This document shows positions 1-5,078 of a stretch of 5,932 nucleotides of DNA, in pieces (position 1 is the stretch's first letter; each line of letters begins with the position of its first letter). Position numbers and translations under genes: made by a program. The DNA comes from an uncultured Demequina sp. (lineage in GTDB: Bacteria; Actinomycetota; Actinomycetes; Actinomycetales; Demequinaceae): contig CALALQ010000211.1 of assembly GCA_937925595.1 (NCBI GenBank), positions 1-5,932 of the forward strand, written 5' to 3'. Below the pieces are notes generated by a model. The model worked only from the letters and a program-made list of their open reading frames with translations, made no database searches and was not told the DNA's origin.

Positions 1-54
1 GGCGAGGACGGCGGTGAGGGCGATCGCGGGGGTCGCCAAAGTGCGGATCTTCAT
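1..54 (-). CDS. Start of an exported or lipid-anchored protein (partial, runs off the left edge)
   Basis: Only the first 18 codons are in the window. They read MKIRTLATPAIALTAVLA, a typical signal-peptide start: two early basic residues (K2, R4) followed by an Ala/Leu/Val-rich stretch. A ribosome binding site, GGAG, lies 7 bases before the ATG on the minus strand, which makes the start convincing. The gene follows the DUF6153-type gene in the same direction, with an 84-bp gap, so it is probably the next member of the same copper-related group. In actinobacterial copper clusters this position is often filled by an exported DUF305 protein or another secreted copper-binding protein. The mature part is not visible, so the product cannot be named. 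Confidence 0.6.
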   Translation of the reverse strand, partial: MKIRTLATPAIALTAVLA

Positions 55-138
55 GAGGGTTCTCCAAGTGTCGATGGTGTGGGCGCGTGGCCCGGGTGAT
101 CGGTGGTCGGCGGCAGCGTGGCTAGCGCGCCGCGTAGA

Positions 139-582
139 TCACGTTCGACTGATGCAGAGAACGTTCAAAGACGGGCCGGGCGGCGCGGCCAGAGACCGTA
201 CCGGCCACAGCAGACGCGGTACACGCTCACCCCATACGGCACGGACGGCGTTTCGGACGCCCGCGCGCGGCGCCAGCAGCAGAAGGGTGAGCAGAAGCCC
301 GATCACGCACGCCATCCAGGCGGTGGTGTGCTCGCCTTGACCGCAGGACGCGCACCCCACCCCCGGCTCCGCAGGGGCAGCCGGACCGTGATGGACAGTC
401 ATCTCGGTGGGTGCTTGAGCGACACTCTCCGCCGTCGCTCCACCGCTGACGGCGTGCGTGTTGAGGGAGTGCATCGCCAGGAGCCCGATGATCACGGCGA
501 TGCTGACAGCGAGCACCACAAGGACGGTGCGCCCCAGCGTGCGAGGGCCGTGCACGTGCTGTGCCATCCGTACCAGCGACAT
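139..582 (-). CDS. DUF6153-type small membrane protein of a copper cluster
   Basis: This 147-residue protein has a short basic N-terminus, a first membrane segment at about residues 17-37 (rich in V, L, I), an Ala/Thr/His-containing outer loop, and a second membrane segment at about residues 90-108 (CVIGLLLTLLLLAP). The loop before the second segment carries the pair CASC and nearby histidines, which could bind copper; that is inference. The layout and the CVIGLLLTLLLLAP signature match what I know of the DUF6153 family, a family of unknown biochemical role often found beside copper genes. An upstream in-frame extension is open, but the ATG at 582 is chosen because a strong GGGAGGAGGG Shine-Dalgarno sequence lies 5 bases before it. 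It starts 43 bp after the ATPase stop codon and is probably co-transcribed with it. The family call is from memory; existence as a gene is much surer. Confidence 0.75.
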   Translation of the reverse strand: MSLVRMAQHVHGPRTLGRTVLVVLAVSIAVIIGLLAMHSLNTHAVSGGATAESVAQAPTEMTVHHGPAAPAEPGVGCASCGQGEHTTAWMACVIGLLLTLLLLAPRAGVRNAVRAVWGERVPRLLWPVRSLAAPPGPSLNVLCISRT

Positions 583-625
583 CCTGACCCTCCTCCCTTC
601 CAGGGTACGTCTCTTTCCTGAGCCC

Positions 626-1115
626 CTACGCGCCGCGAGACACGTTGCGCGGGTCCAGGTCAAGGCGTCGCAGCAATTGCGCGTTGAGCGCGACGACGAT
701 GGTGGACCGCGACATGAGCACGGCCCCGACCGACATCGGCAGGACGAAACCGACCGGTGCGAGCACGCCGGCTGCCAGGGGAACGGAGATCAGGTTGTAC
801 CCGGCCGCCCACCACAGGTTCTGCTTCATCTTCCGGTAGCTTGCGCTCGACAACTCCATCACCGACAGCACCGACCGGGGGTCGTCGCTGGCGAGGATGA
901 CCCCGGCGGACGCGATGGCGACGTCCGTGCCGGCGCCGATGGCGATGCCGACGTCCGCTTGGGCGAGGGCGGGAGCGTCGTTGACACCGTCGCCCACCAT
1001 GGCGACCTTGCGCCCCTCCGTCTGGAGCTGCTTCACCTTGGACGCCTTGTCCTCGGGGCGGACCCCCGCGAAGTACCGGTCGATGCCCAAGTCGGCCGCC
1101 ACCGCGGCGGCCCCT
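626..1115 (-). pseudogene. Copper-translocating P-type ATPase, CopB-like (P1B-3), 3' remnant only
   Basis: About 162 C-terminal residues remain of a pump normally about 700 or more residues long. Visible parts, in order: the end of the P domain with [11 protein letters not shown] and the hinge motif [10 protein letters not shown], then [18 protein letters not shown], then the last two membrane helices. These carry YNLISVP (a YN-x4-P pattern) and [11 protein letters not shown] (an MSxST-x5-N pattern). From established P1B-ATPase classification, YN-x4-P with MSxST marks the CopB-like P1B-3 class rather than CopA, whose last helix has MxxSS. The phosphorylation DKTGT site, the actuator domain, the CPH/CPC helix and the N-terminus are all missing. 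Homology stops at about 1103-1115, where the sequence becomes the antisense of the hydrolase-like fragment. The reading frame stays open beyond that point, but the extra residues are not ATPase. The fragment cannot pump metal. Confidence 0.85.
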
Positions 1116-1340
1116 GTTCTGTACGCCCTGGAAGCCCGCACTGACGGCACACTTGTCGGTGCCGGTACGGACGGCGTCCTGTGGGCGGAAAACGACAGCG
1201 GCGCCTGGCAGAAGTTGGAATCGTTGCGCGGCGCCGTCCAAGCCCTCACCGCCATCGACGACCGCATCATCCTCGTCGATGAGCGCGGCATTATCGAGAT
1301 CTCCACAGACGGCACCAACATCCTCGCCCCCGCCCTATAG
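1113..1340 (+). pseudogene. C-terminal remnant resembling an F510_1955-family 'glycosylhydrolase' (beta-propeller repeats)
   Basis: About 75 residues, from [12 protein letters not shown] to NILAPAL, end at a TAG stop. The fragment shows beta-propeller-like blades: [20 protein letters not shown] followed by W-Q-K-L, and a later block ending in EISTDGT. Alternating hydrophobic strands and DG or TDG turns are typical of BNR/YCF48-type propellers. The F510_1955 family, which recurs beside actinobacterial copper genes, ends in a similar way; this name comes from memory and could be wrong. There is no start codon or ribosome binding site at the fragment's beginning. An ATG can be found upstream at 897 in the same frame, but residues 1-72 from there are the antisense of the ATPase, so it is not a genuine start. 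The 5' part was lost at the junction near 1110. Confidence 0.55.
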
Positions 1341-1377
1341 GGGCGGTTACTGACCAAGCCGCGCTCAAGGACTTCTC

Positions 1378-1494
1378 GTGGACAAGCCCAAGAACCCCTT
1401 CCGAAATCTCACGTTCTTCATCACAGCCGCGACGATCGCCGTCGTACTCGTCGCCACCGCCAGCTTCCTCACAATTGGAGCGATCTTCCAATGA
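1378..1494 (+). CDS. 38-residue single-pass membrane peptide
   Basis: The frame begins at a GTG (1378) and encodes a basic, polar head (DKPKNPFRN) followed by one long hydrophobic helix at about residues 11-36, ending in FQ. The K/R-rich start suggests an N-in orientation. It starts 37 bp after the hydrolase-like fragment stops. Its stop overlaps the ATG of the next gene as ATGA (1491-1494), a strong sign of translational coupling. AAGGAC ahead of the GTG (1367-1372) is a plausible ribosome binding site. I do not recognise a family. The position, in a run of same-strand genes from a copper cluster, suggests a small membrane accessory protein, but the sequence shows no metal-binding residues. 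It is too short to be certain; the overlap with the next gene is the main support. Confidence 0.5.
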   Translation: MDKPKNPFRNLTFFITAATIAVVLVATASFLTIGAIFQ

Positions 1495-1750
1495 CCCGCA
1501 CCGGCTCCCACCCGCTCGATCCTGTGCGGACGCATCGACGCCTCGTTCGTCTCGGGTACGCGCTCCTGGCCGCGGGTCCGGTCCTCGCACTCGCGCACCT
1601 GATTACGACACGCAGTCGACCGATGCTGCCTGGTGGACCTACACGGTTGCCAGCTACGACATCGCACTGATCATCGTCATGGCTGCCGTGGCGTTGATCT
1701 TGCGAAATCCTCCGGCTTCGGGAACGGATCACCGAGACACGGCACCGTGA
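1491..1750 (+). pseudogene. Small two-helix membrane protein, probably broken by a one-base frameshift
   Basis: Starting at the ATG coupled to the previous stop, the frame gives a basic head and a clear membrane segment, LGYALLAAGPVLALAHLI (about residues 21-38). After that it turns into a Pro/Arg-rich stretch unlike a real protein and stops at about 1668-1670. The -1 frame, from about 1607 to the TGA at 1748-1750, continues sensibly as DTQSTDAAWWTYTVASYD, then a second helix, IALIIVMAAVALIL, and a polar tail. Joining the two at ATTAC|GACACG gives a coherent protein of about 86 residues with two membrane helices and a Trp-rich outer loop. One missing base near 1605-1607 would explain it. A sequencing error is equally possible. 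I do not recognise the family. The alternative, two unrelated chance frames, is less likely because each half holds exactly one good helix. Confidence 0.45.
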
Positions 1751-1778
1751 GCGGTGAGACGCTCATCACGGGTGAAGC

Positions 1779-1803
1779 TACCATGCCCCCCCCCGGGGTA
1801 TTC
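1779..1803 (+). promoter_or_regulatory. Candidate CsoR-type copper operator upstream of the copper-storage gene
   Basis: An imperfect inverted repeat, ATGCCCC-CCCCC-GGGGTAT, occupies about 1783-1802, with a run of nine C followed by four G. Its outer half-sites, ATGCCCC and GGGGTAT, differ by one base from perfect symmetry. CsoR copper-sensing repressors are known to bind GC-rich pseudo-palindromes with ATACCC/GGGTAT-like arms. The site lies about 70 bp before the copper-storage start and just after the preceding gene ends, where an operator is expected. No csoR gene is in the window, so its regulator would be encoded elsewhere. I could not pick a convincing -35/-10 pair here. Confidence 0.45.
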
Positions 1804-1870
1804 AACGGGGTCCCCCAGACAGCACCACGATCGTATCTTGGGGGCTCAAAAACAACGAGAGGATTCGATC

Positions 1871-2272
1871 ATGACTGTCGCAGCAGAAATGCTCCGCACT
1901 TATCCGAAGGACCTCGGCCAGGTTGACCAGGAAGCGCTCCTGGGCTGTATCGAGGCCTGCATGGAGTGCGCCCAGTCGTGCACCGCCTGCGCGGATGCGT
2001 GTCTGAGCGAGGAGATGGTCGCAGAGCTCACGAAGTGCATCCGCACGAACCTGGACTGCGCCGACCTCTGCGAAACCACCGCGCGTATCCTGTCCCGGCA
2101 CACCGGCTACGACGCCAACCTGACCCGGGCAGCGCTGGAAGCGTGCCGCACCGCGTGCGCGAGCTGCGCGGACGAGTGCGAGAAGCACACCATGCACGAA
2201 CACTGCATGCTGTGTGCCGCAGCTTGTCGGCGTTGCGAAGACGCGTGCGCCATGCTCCTCGCAACCCTCTGA
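1871..2272 (+). CDS. Four-helix-bundle copper-storage protein (Csp, DUF326), cytosolic type
   Basis: This 133-residue protein is expected to form a four-helix bundle whose inner-facing cysteines hold many Cu(I) ions, buffering excess copper. It has 18 cysteines (26, 30, 33, 37, 40, 44, 56, 63, 67, 92, 96, 99, 103, 112, 115, 119, 122, 126), most spaced C-x3-C or C-x2-C along helices, the hallmark of the family. Histidines cluster at H106, H109 and H111 (HTMHEHC), near the bundle end where copper is thought to enter. No signal peptide is seen, so it belongs with the cytosolic Csp3-like forms rather than exported Csp1. The ATG at 1871 is preferred because GAGAGGA lies 7 bases upstream; the open frame before it crosses the operator. 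It sits 53 bp ahead of the DUF305 gene with no terminator between, so the two probably share a transcript controlled by the upstream CsoR-like site. Confidence 0.93.
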   Translation: MTVAAEMLRTYPKDLGQVDQEALLGCIEACMECAQSCTACADACLSEEMVAELTKCIRTNLDCADLCETTARILSRHTGYDANLTRAALEACRTACASCADECEKHTMHEHCMLCAAACRRCEDACAMLLATL

Positions 2273-2325
2273 ACAAGAACGCCCGTCAACCGCACGCCGC
2301 GCAACCAGACGAACAGGTGAATCCG

Positions 2326-2922
2326 ATGTCAGAAGACGCACACGCCGCACACGAACGGCAAACAGAGAACAAAAAGCGCGGATCGCTGAAAATGTACCTG
2401 CGTTTCGCGGCGATGATCCTCACCGGCATGGTCGTCATGTACTGGACGATGTTCGCCGGAGTGTGGGAATGGGGCCACATCCGCTTCAGCGAGAGCCGCG
2501 TATTCATGGCTCTCACCATGGGCGGTGCCATGGGGCTCGTCATGCTCGCCTGGATGCTGAACATGTACAAGAACACCAAGGCAAACATCGCTGTCGTCAT
2601 CATCAGCGTGCTGCTGCTCGGAGGTGGTGTGGCTCTCGACCGCAGCCAGATCACCGTCGACGACACCGCATACATGCGCGCCATGATTCCCCACCACTCC
2701 CTAGCGATCACCAGATCTGAGAGAGCGCAGATTCAGGACGTCCGCGTCTGCCAACTCGCCGTCGAGATCAGCGAAGCTCAACGCCGGGAGATCCTCGAAA
2801 TGGACTGGCTGATCGACGACATCGAACGCAACGGACTCGTCACAACACCCGAGGACGCGCAGAACCGGCCCGTTCCCAACTTCGACCGTGCCGCCGACCG
2901 TGAATGCGCCACCGACGAGTAG
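2326..2922 (+). CDS. DUF305 protein with three membrane helices
   Basis: The protein has 198 residues. A polar, His-containing head (residues 1-23) is followed by three membrane helices at about 25-47, 59-80 and 86-104, then a soluble helical DUF305 domain at about 108-170. The DUF305 mark is YMRAMIPHHSLAI (116-128), with the conserved His pair H123-H124, then two helices carrying ISEAQRREILEMDWLI. DUF305 is a ferritin-like helical domain common in copper and metal clusters; its exact chemistry is not established. Methionines are abundant in the first two helices and their loops (for example MVVMYWTM), which would suit soft-metal binding; this is inference. The start at 2326 has AGGTGA 6 bases upstream. 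The gene ends in tandem stops, TAGTAA, 33 bp before the insertion sequence. It follows the copper-storage gene and is probably its operon partner. Confidence 0.88.
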   Translation: MSEDAHAAHERQTENKKRGSLKMYLRFAAMILTGMVVMYWTMFAGVWEWGHIRFSESRVFMALTMGGAMGLVMLAWMLNMYKNTKANIAVVIISVLLLGGGVALDRSQITVDDTAYMRAMIPHHSLAITRSERAQIQDVRVCQLAVEISEAQRREILEMDWLIDDIERNGLVTTPEDAQNRPVPNFDRAADRECATDE

Positions 2923-2955
2923 TAAAACCCGGCGTGATCCATCCGTATGCCACTA

Positions 2956-2972
2956 GGGCGTGTTGATCAAGA
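2956..2972 (+). repeat. Left terminal inverted repeat of the IS5-family element
   Basis: GGGCGTGTTGATCAAGA, an exact 17-base match to the reverse complement of 4248-4264. It contains the inner palindrome TTGATCAA. It is preceded by CTA, giving a CTAG junction. The transposase starts 32 bases further in. Confidence 0.92.
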
Positions 2973-3004
2973 GGTTCCGCTCCTCGGTGGGTGAGTCTTG
3001 AACG

Positions 3005-3890
3005 GTGACGCGACAGGAGATCTCTGATGAGGTGTGGGCCGTGATGGAGCCGTTGATGCCGACGGTGACCGGTCGGTCGCGGCCGTGGACGGATCACCGG
3101 CTCGCTATCGAGGGGATGGCGTGGAAGTACCGGACCGGTGCGCCGTGGCGTGACGTTCCGGAACGGTTCGGGAAGTGGAACTCGATCTACAAGCGGTTCA
3201 ACCGGTGGGCCGGGGACGGCACCTGGCAGAAGCTGCTCACCGAGGTGCAGAAGCAGGCCGACGCCGCTGGGGAAATCGACTGGGTCGTCTCGATCGACTC
3301 CACGATCGCGCGCGTGCATCAGCACGGCGCGACCCTCGCCCGGGACACAGGGGGCTGTGCCGAATCACAAGAATCCGTGGTCCGAGCCGCCTGATCACGG
3401 GATCGGACGCTCCCGCGGCGGGCTGACGACCAAACTGCACCTGGTCTGCGACGGCCGCGGCCGGCCGCTGAGCATGATGATCACCGCCGGGAACATCAAC
3501 GACACCACAATGATGAGCGCGGTGCTGGAGAACATCCGCGTTCCCCGCGACGGGAAGGGCCGCCCCCGCACCCGCCCCGACCGGGTGCTCGCCGACAAGG
3601 GGTACCCCTCAAGGGCGAACCGCGCCTGGCTCCGCGACCGGAGGATCGCGGCGACCATCCCCGAGCGGGACGACCAGATCGCGCACCGCCGCAAGAAGCC
3701 GGGCCGGCCGATCGCTTTCGGCGACAAGCAGAAGGAACGCTACAAGGGACGCAACGTCGTAGAACGCTGCTTCAACCGTCTCAAGCAGTGGCGCGGCATC
3801 GCGATGCGCTCGGACAAACTCGCCCGCAACAACCGAGCCGCCGTCAGCCTCGCCGCGGCGCTGATCTGGATCAAGACCGATCTCCGCTGA
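3005..3890 (+). CDS. IS5-family DDE transposase encoded in two overlapping frames (frameshift needed)
   Basis: Frame one runs from a GTG at 3005 to a TGA at 3392-3394. It holds the DUF4096-type N-terminal domain (WKYRTGAPWRDVPERFG, then WNSIYKRFNRW) and the first catalytic Asp in VVSIDSTIARVHQ. Frame two, closed by the TGA at 3888-3890, carries DHGIGRSRGGLTTK, the second Asp in VLADKGYPS, and the last Glu in the RNVVERCFNRLK motif (R-x3-E-x6-K). Joined, they give about 294 residues, the normal length, with a complete DDE triad. The switch is +1 (from the 3005 frame to the 3890 frame) and must occur before 3394; frame two already resembles family sequence at SEPPDHG (about 3379-3399). The ending GCC GCC TGA TCA would allow a +1 slip that skips the T of the stop and continues D-H-G-I-G-R. 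Either programmed frameshifting or an inactivating mutation is possible. Confidence 0.88.
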
Positions 3891-4200
3891 GCGCTTCGCG
3901 CTCCTGCAGCGTGCGCTCAAGCTGTCCCACCGTCGGCGCACCCGCAAAGCCGCGCTCGGTCAGATAGACCCTGCACGCCAAGTCGGCAGTGTTCCCCTGG
4001 GACGGGAACAAGTCCTGACCGTCCAGAAGAATCGTGGGCGAGCCCGCGAAACCAGAGCTCACCGCCTCAGCCTCGGTGCGGATCAACACGAACTCCACCG
4101 GAACATCGCCCCGTCCGATCGAGTCGAGCACCAGCCGTACTCGATCGCCCGCCTCCTGCCAATTCGGGCAATCCTCGATATGCAGCACCTGTATCTTCAC
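3871..4200 (-). CDS. Thioredoxin-like 'DF family (seleno)protein', passenger inside the IS
   Basis: This 109-residue protein starts with a beta strand, KIQVLHIEDCPNW, that places Cys11 where thioredoxin-like proteins hold their active cysteine. It continues with a helix (14-29), a second strand (VEFVLIRT), and FAGSPTILLDG (51-61), whose S-P-T matches the cis-proline loop of the fold. A second Cys is at 76 (DLACRVY). The layout matches what NCBI calls the DF family (seleno)protein, where some members have selenocysteine in place of Cys; here codon 11 is an ordinary TGC. The GTG at 4200 is chosen because GGGAG lies 9 bases upstream and the strand begins just after it; an open extension upstream runs into the IS end. 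It is wholly inside the IS inverted repeats, antisense to the transposase, and overlaps the transposase 3' end by 20 bp. The biochemical role is unknown; homologues are often near metal or thiol genes (recall). Confidence 0.75.
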   Translation of the reverse strand: MKIQVLHIEDCPNWQEAGDRVRLVLDSIGRGDVPVEFVLIRTEAEAVSSGFAGSPTILLDGQDLFPSQGNTADLACRVYLTERGFAGAPTVGQLERTLQEREALSGDRS

Positions 4201-4247
4201 GCGCCCATTCTCCCGCGCAACTCGCGGCGGCTGGCCACCCCGCACCT

Positions 4248-4264
4248 TCTTGATCAACACGCCC
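4248..4264 (-). repeat. Right terminal inverted repeat of the IS5-family element
   Basis: The reverse complement is GGGCGTGTTGATCAAGA, identical to the left end over 17 bases. Further inward the two ends diverge (AGGTGCGG here, GGTTCCGC at the left). It is followed outward by TAG, and the truncated TetR gene begins at that point. The passenger gene's GTG lies only 47 bases inside. Confidence 0.92.
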
Positions 4265-4594
4265 TAGCAGCGCCTGCTCCACGCGCCAGCGCATGCGCCG
4301 CTCCCGCGAATGAGGCAACGTCCACGCGAGTTCCTTCGGAGCGATGTCGAATCGTCGGAACACGGCGTCCCGCTCGTGGGACGACGTCTCCGCTCGAATG
4401 GCCAGTTGCTCGGCCATGCCCTGCAACAGCTCGTCGCGTGAGGAGAAGATATGGCGGAGGGAGCCGACCACAATGCCCGCGTCGCCCGCTACAGCCCGAA
4501 GCGTCACAGCACCTACGCCACCGTTTGCGGCCACCGCCCACGCGGCATGAACGATCTGCGCACGCCGTTCGTCATGGTCGATGAGTCTGGGCAC
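4265..4594 (-). pseudogene. TetR-family regulator, N-terminal 110 residues, cut off by the IS
   Basis: The GTG at 4594 opens a typical TetR N-terminus: a first helix (RRAQIVHAAWAVAANGG), then the helix-turn-helix at about residues 29-50, TLRAVAGDAGIVVGSLRHIF, and the start of helix 4, SSRDELLQGMAEQL. The conserved pattern of small residues and the 'gxLrHiFssrdeLl' run make the family call safe. The protein stays plausible through RVEQALL at residue 110, exactly where CTAG and the IS right end begin. The frame then stays open for 65 codons into the IS, reading a different frame of the passenger region, and stops at 4067. Ordinary TetR proteins have about 190-220 residues, so most of the ligand-binding and dimerisation domain is missing. 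The truncated form may still bind DNA poorly or act as a monomer, but loss of function is the simplest view. The original target is unknown. Confidence 0.82.
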
Positions 4595-4619
4595 ACTTCA
4601 CCGTAGTCCGGACCGTCGA

Positions 4620-4640
4620 GCCCCGCGCTTCGCGGCGGGC
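4620..4640. promoter_or_regulatory. Imperfect 21-bp palindrome upstream of the TetR start (operator candidate)
   Basis: GCCCCGCG and CGCGGCGGGC face each other around CTT; 7 of 10 base pairs match across the centre. It lies 25 bp before the TetR GTG, where autoregulating TetR proteins usually bind. It could equally act as an RNA hairpin. No clear -10 element accompanies it. Confidence 0.3.
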
Positions 4641-4874
4641 ATCACCCATTTTCTTGCAACGCCCTACTCGGGTGACAAGTCGCGCACTAGCGGAAGAGCC
4701 GAAACTCGTACGCGCCCTCGGCCGGACCGCTTACCAATCTCATGAGCTCGCGGTCGCTTCGGCACCGACGTCGCGGTGGTGGATACCCGCCGACGCCGGG
4801 TGGCCTGCTGAATCCCGACGAGCGCGCAGCGTCCGGCTCACGAGTGGACTCGACGAAGTGGATACCCTGTCGGC
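4641..4874. other. Non-coding stretch between TetR and the orphan gene pair
   Basis: No frame here has both a start with a ribosome binding site and protein-like composition. It should hold the promoters for the leftward TetR gene and the rightward orphan genes. The exact 10-mer GTGGATACCC occurs twice, at 4779-4788 and 4858-4867; the second copy covers the possible -10 element of the orphan genes. Nothing else stands out. Confidence 0.4.
4863..4868 (+). promoter_or_regulatory. Possible -10 element of a leaderless transcript
   Basis: TACCCT lies 6 bases before the ATG at 4875, the distance expected between a -10 hexamer and a transcription start. There is no Shine-Dalgarno sequence before that ATG. 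Leaderless genes are common in actinobacteria. No good -35 is seen, so the call is tentative. Confidence 0.3.
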
Positions 4875-5072
4875 ATGTTGGACACCGACCAGATCACGAT
4901 CCGGGTTCTCCTCGGGCACGACAACCGGCGCCGCGAGCTGACTGTTACAGGCCAGCCAGCGGCGAACGCGGCCAGCGCTCTCGTCAACGCCATTCGCCTC
5001 GAACTTGGGCGGGCGCCGATCAAACCCGGAGAGGGCGCGGCGGACAACGATGGCGACGACAGCGATGAGTAG
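4875..5072 (+). CDS. Small acidic-tailed protein of unknown function (65 residues)
   Basis: The protein reads MLDTDQITIRVLLGHDNRRRELTV at its start, suggesting two beta strands joined by a turn, followed by an Ala-rich helix (AANAASALVNAIRLELG) and a disordered acidic tail ending DNDGDDSDE. I recognise no family. No membrane segment, signal peptide or cysteine is present. The ATG at 4875 has no ribosome binding site; the TACCCT 6 bases before it suggests a leaderless start. The stop at 5070-5072 is 6 bases before the GTG of the next gene, so the two are probably co-transcribed and translationally coupled. The beta-beta-helix layout plus acidic tail is reminiscent of small accessory or DNA-mimic-like proteins, but this is only shape-level inference. 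Confidence 0.55.
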   Translation: MLDTDQITIRVLLGHDNRRRELTVTGQPAANAASALVNAIRLELGRAPIKPGEGAADNDGDDSDE

Positions 5073-5078
5073 GGGTTA

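Larger units (their letters stand above)
2956..4264 (+). mobile_element. IS5-family insertion sequence with a passenger gene (about 1.3 kb)
   Basis: The element is bounded by perfect 17-bp inverted repeats, GGGCGTGTTGATCAAGA at the left end and its reverse complement at the right. Both ends start with GGG, a common IS5-family trait, and both sit in a CTAG context: TA lies directly outside each end, so a TA or CTAG target duplication fits. Because CTAG is a preferred palindromic target, matching flanks alone do not prove a duplication. Inside are a two-frame transposase (3005-3890) and, unusually, a complete opposite-strand gene (4200-3871) between the transposase stop and the right repeat. 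An ordinary copy would end within a few dozen bases of the transposase stop. The element separates the DUF305 gene from a truncated TetR gene. Confidence 0.85.

Noticed and set aside
897..1112. Plus-strand start at 897 giving a 147-residue protein that ends in the hydrolase-like fragment
   Set aside because: Residues 1-72 are the antisense of the well-conserved ATPase, including [10 protein letters not shown], so this upstream part is not a genuine coding sequence.
1116..1357. Minus-strand open frame continuing the ATPase upstream to 1357
   Set aside because: The sequence upstream of about 1115 is antisense to the propeller fragment and shows no ATPase features such as TGDN or DKTGT.
1812..1844. 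CCCCCA and TGGGGG inverted repeat before the copper-storage start
   Set aside because: The arms are only 6 bp with a 21-bp spacer; in such GC-rich DNA this is not convincing as an operator or attenuator.
1802..2350. Long minus-strand open frame opposite the copper-storage gene
   Set aside because: The plus strand carries the 18-cysteine Csp pattern with a good ribosome binding site; the opposite frame is a high-GC shadow without recognisable content.
3889..3903. Hairpin GAGCGC-TTC-GCGCTC right after the transposase stop, as a terminator
   Set aside because: The stem is only 6 bp, has no T run on either side, and lies inside the passenger gene's coding sequence (E-R-E-A-L), so a terminator role is not supported.
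4201..4247. A second truncated IS copy supplying the right inverted repeat
   Set aside because: Only the 17-bp terminal repeat matches the other end, and no transposase sequence lies next to it, so a second copy cannot be shown; kept only as an alternative origin of the passenger arrangement.
4067..4264. C-terminal extension of the TetR protein through the IS
   Set aside because: It reads an alternative frame of the passenger gene and has Gly/Arg/Ala-rich composition, so it is read-through and not a native regulatory domain.
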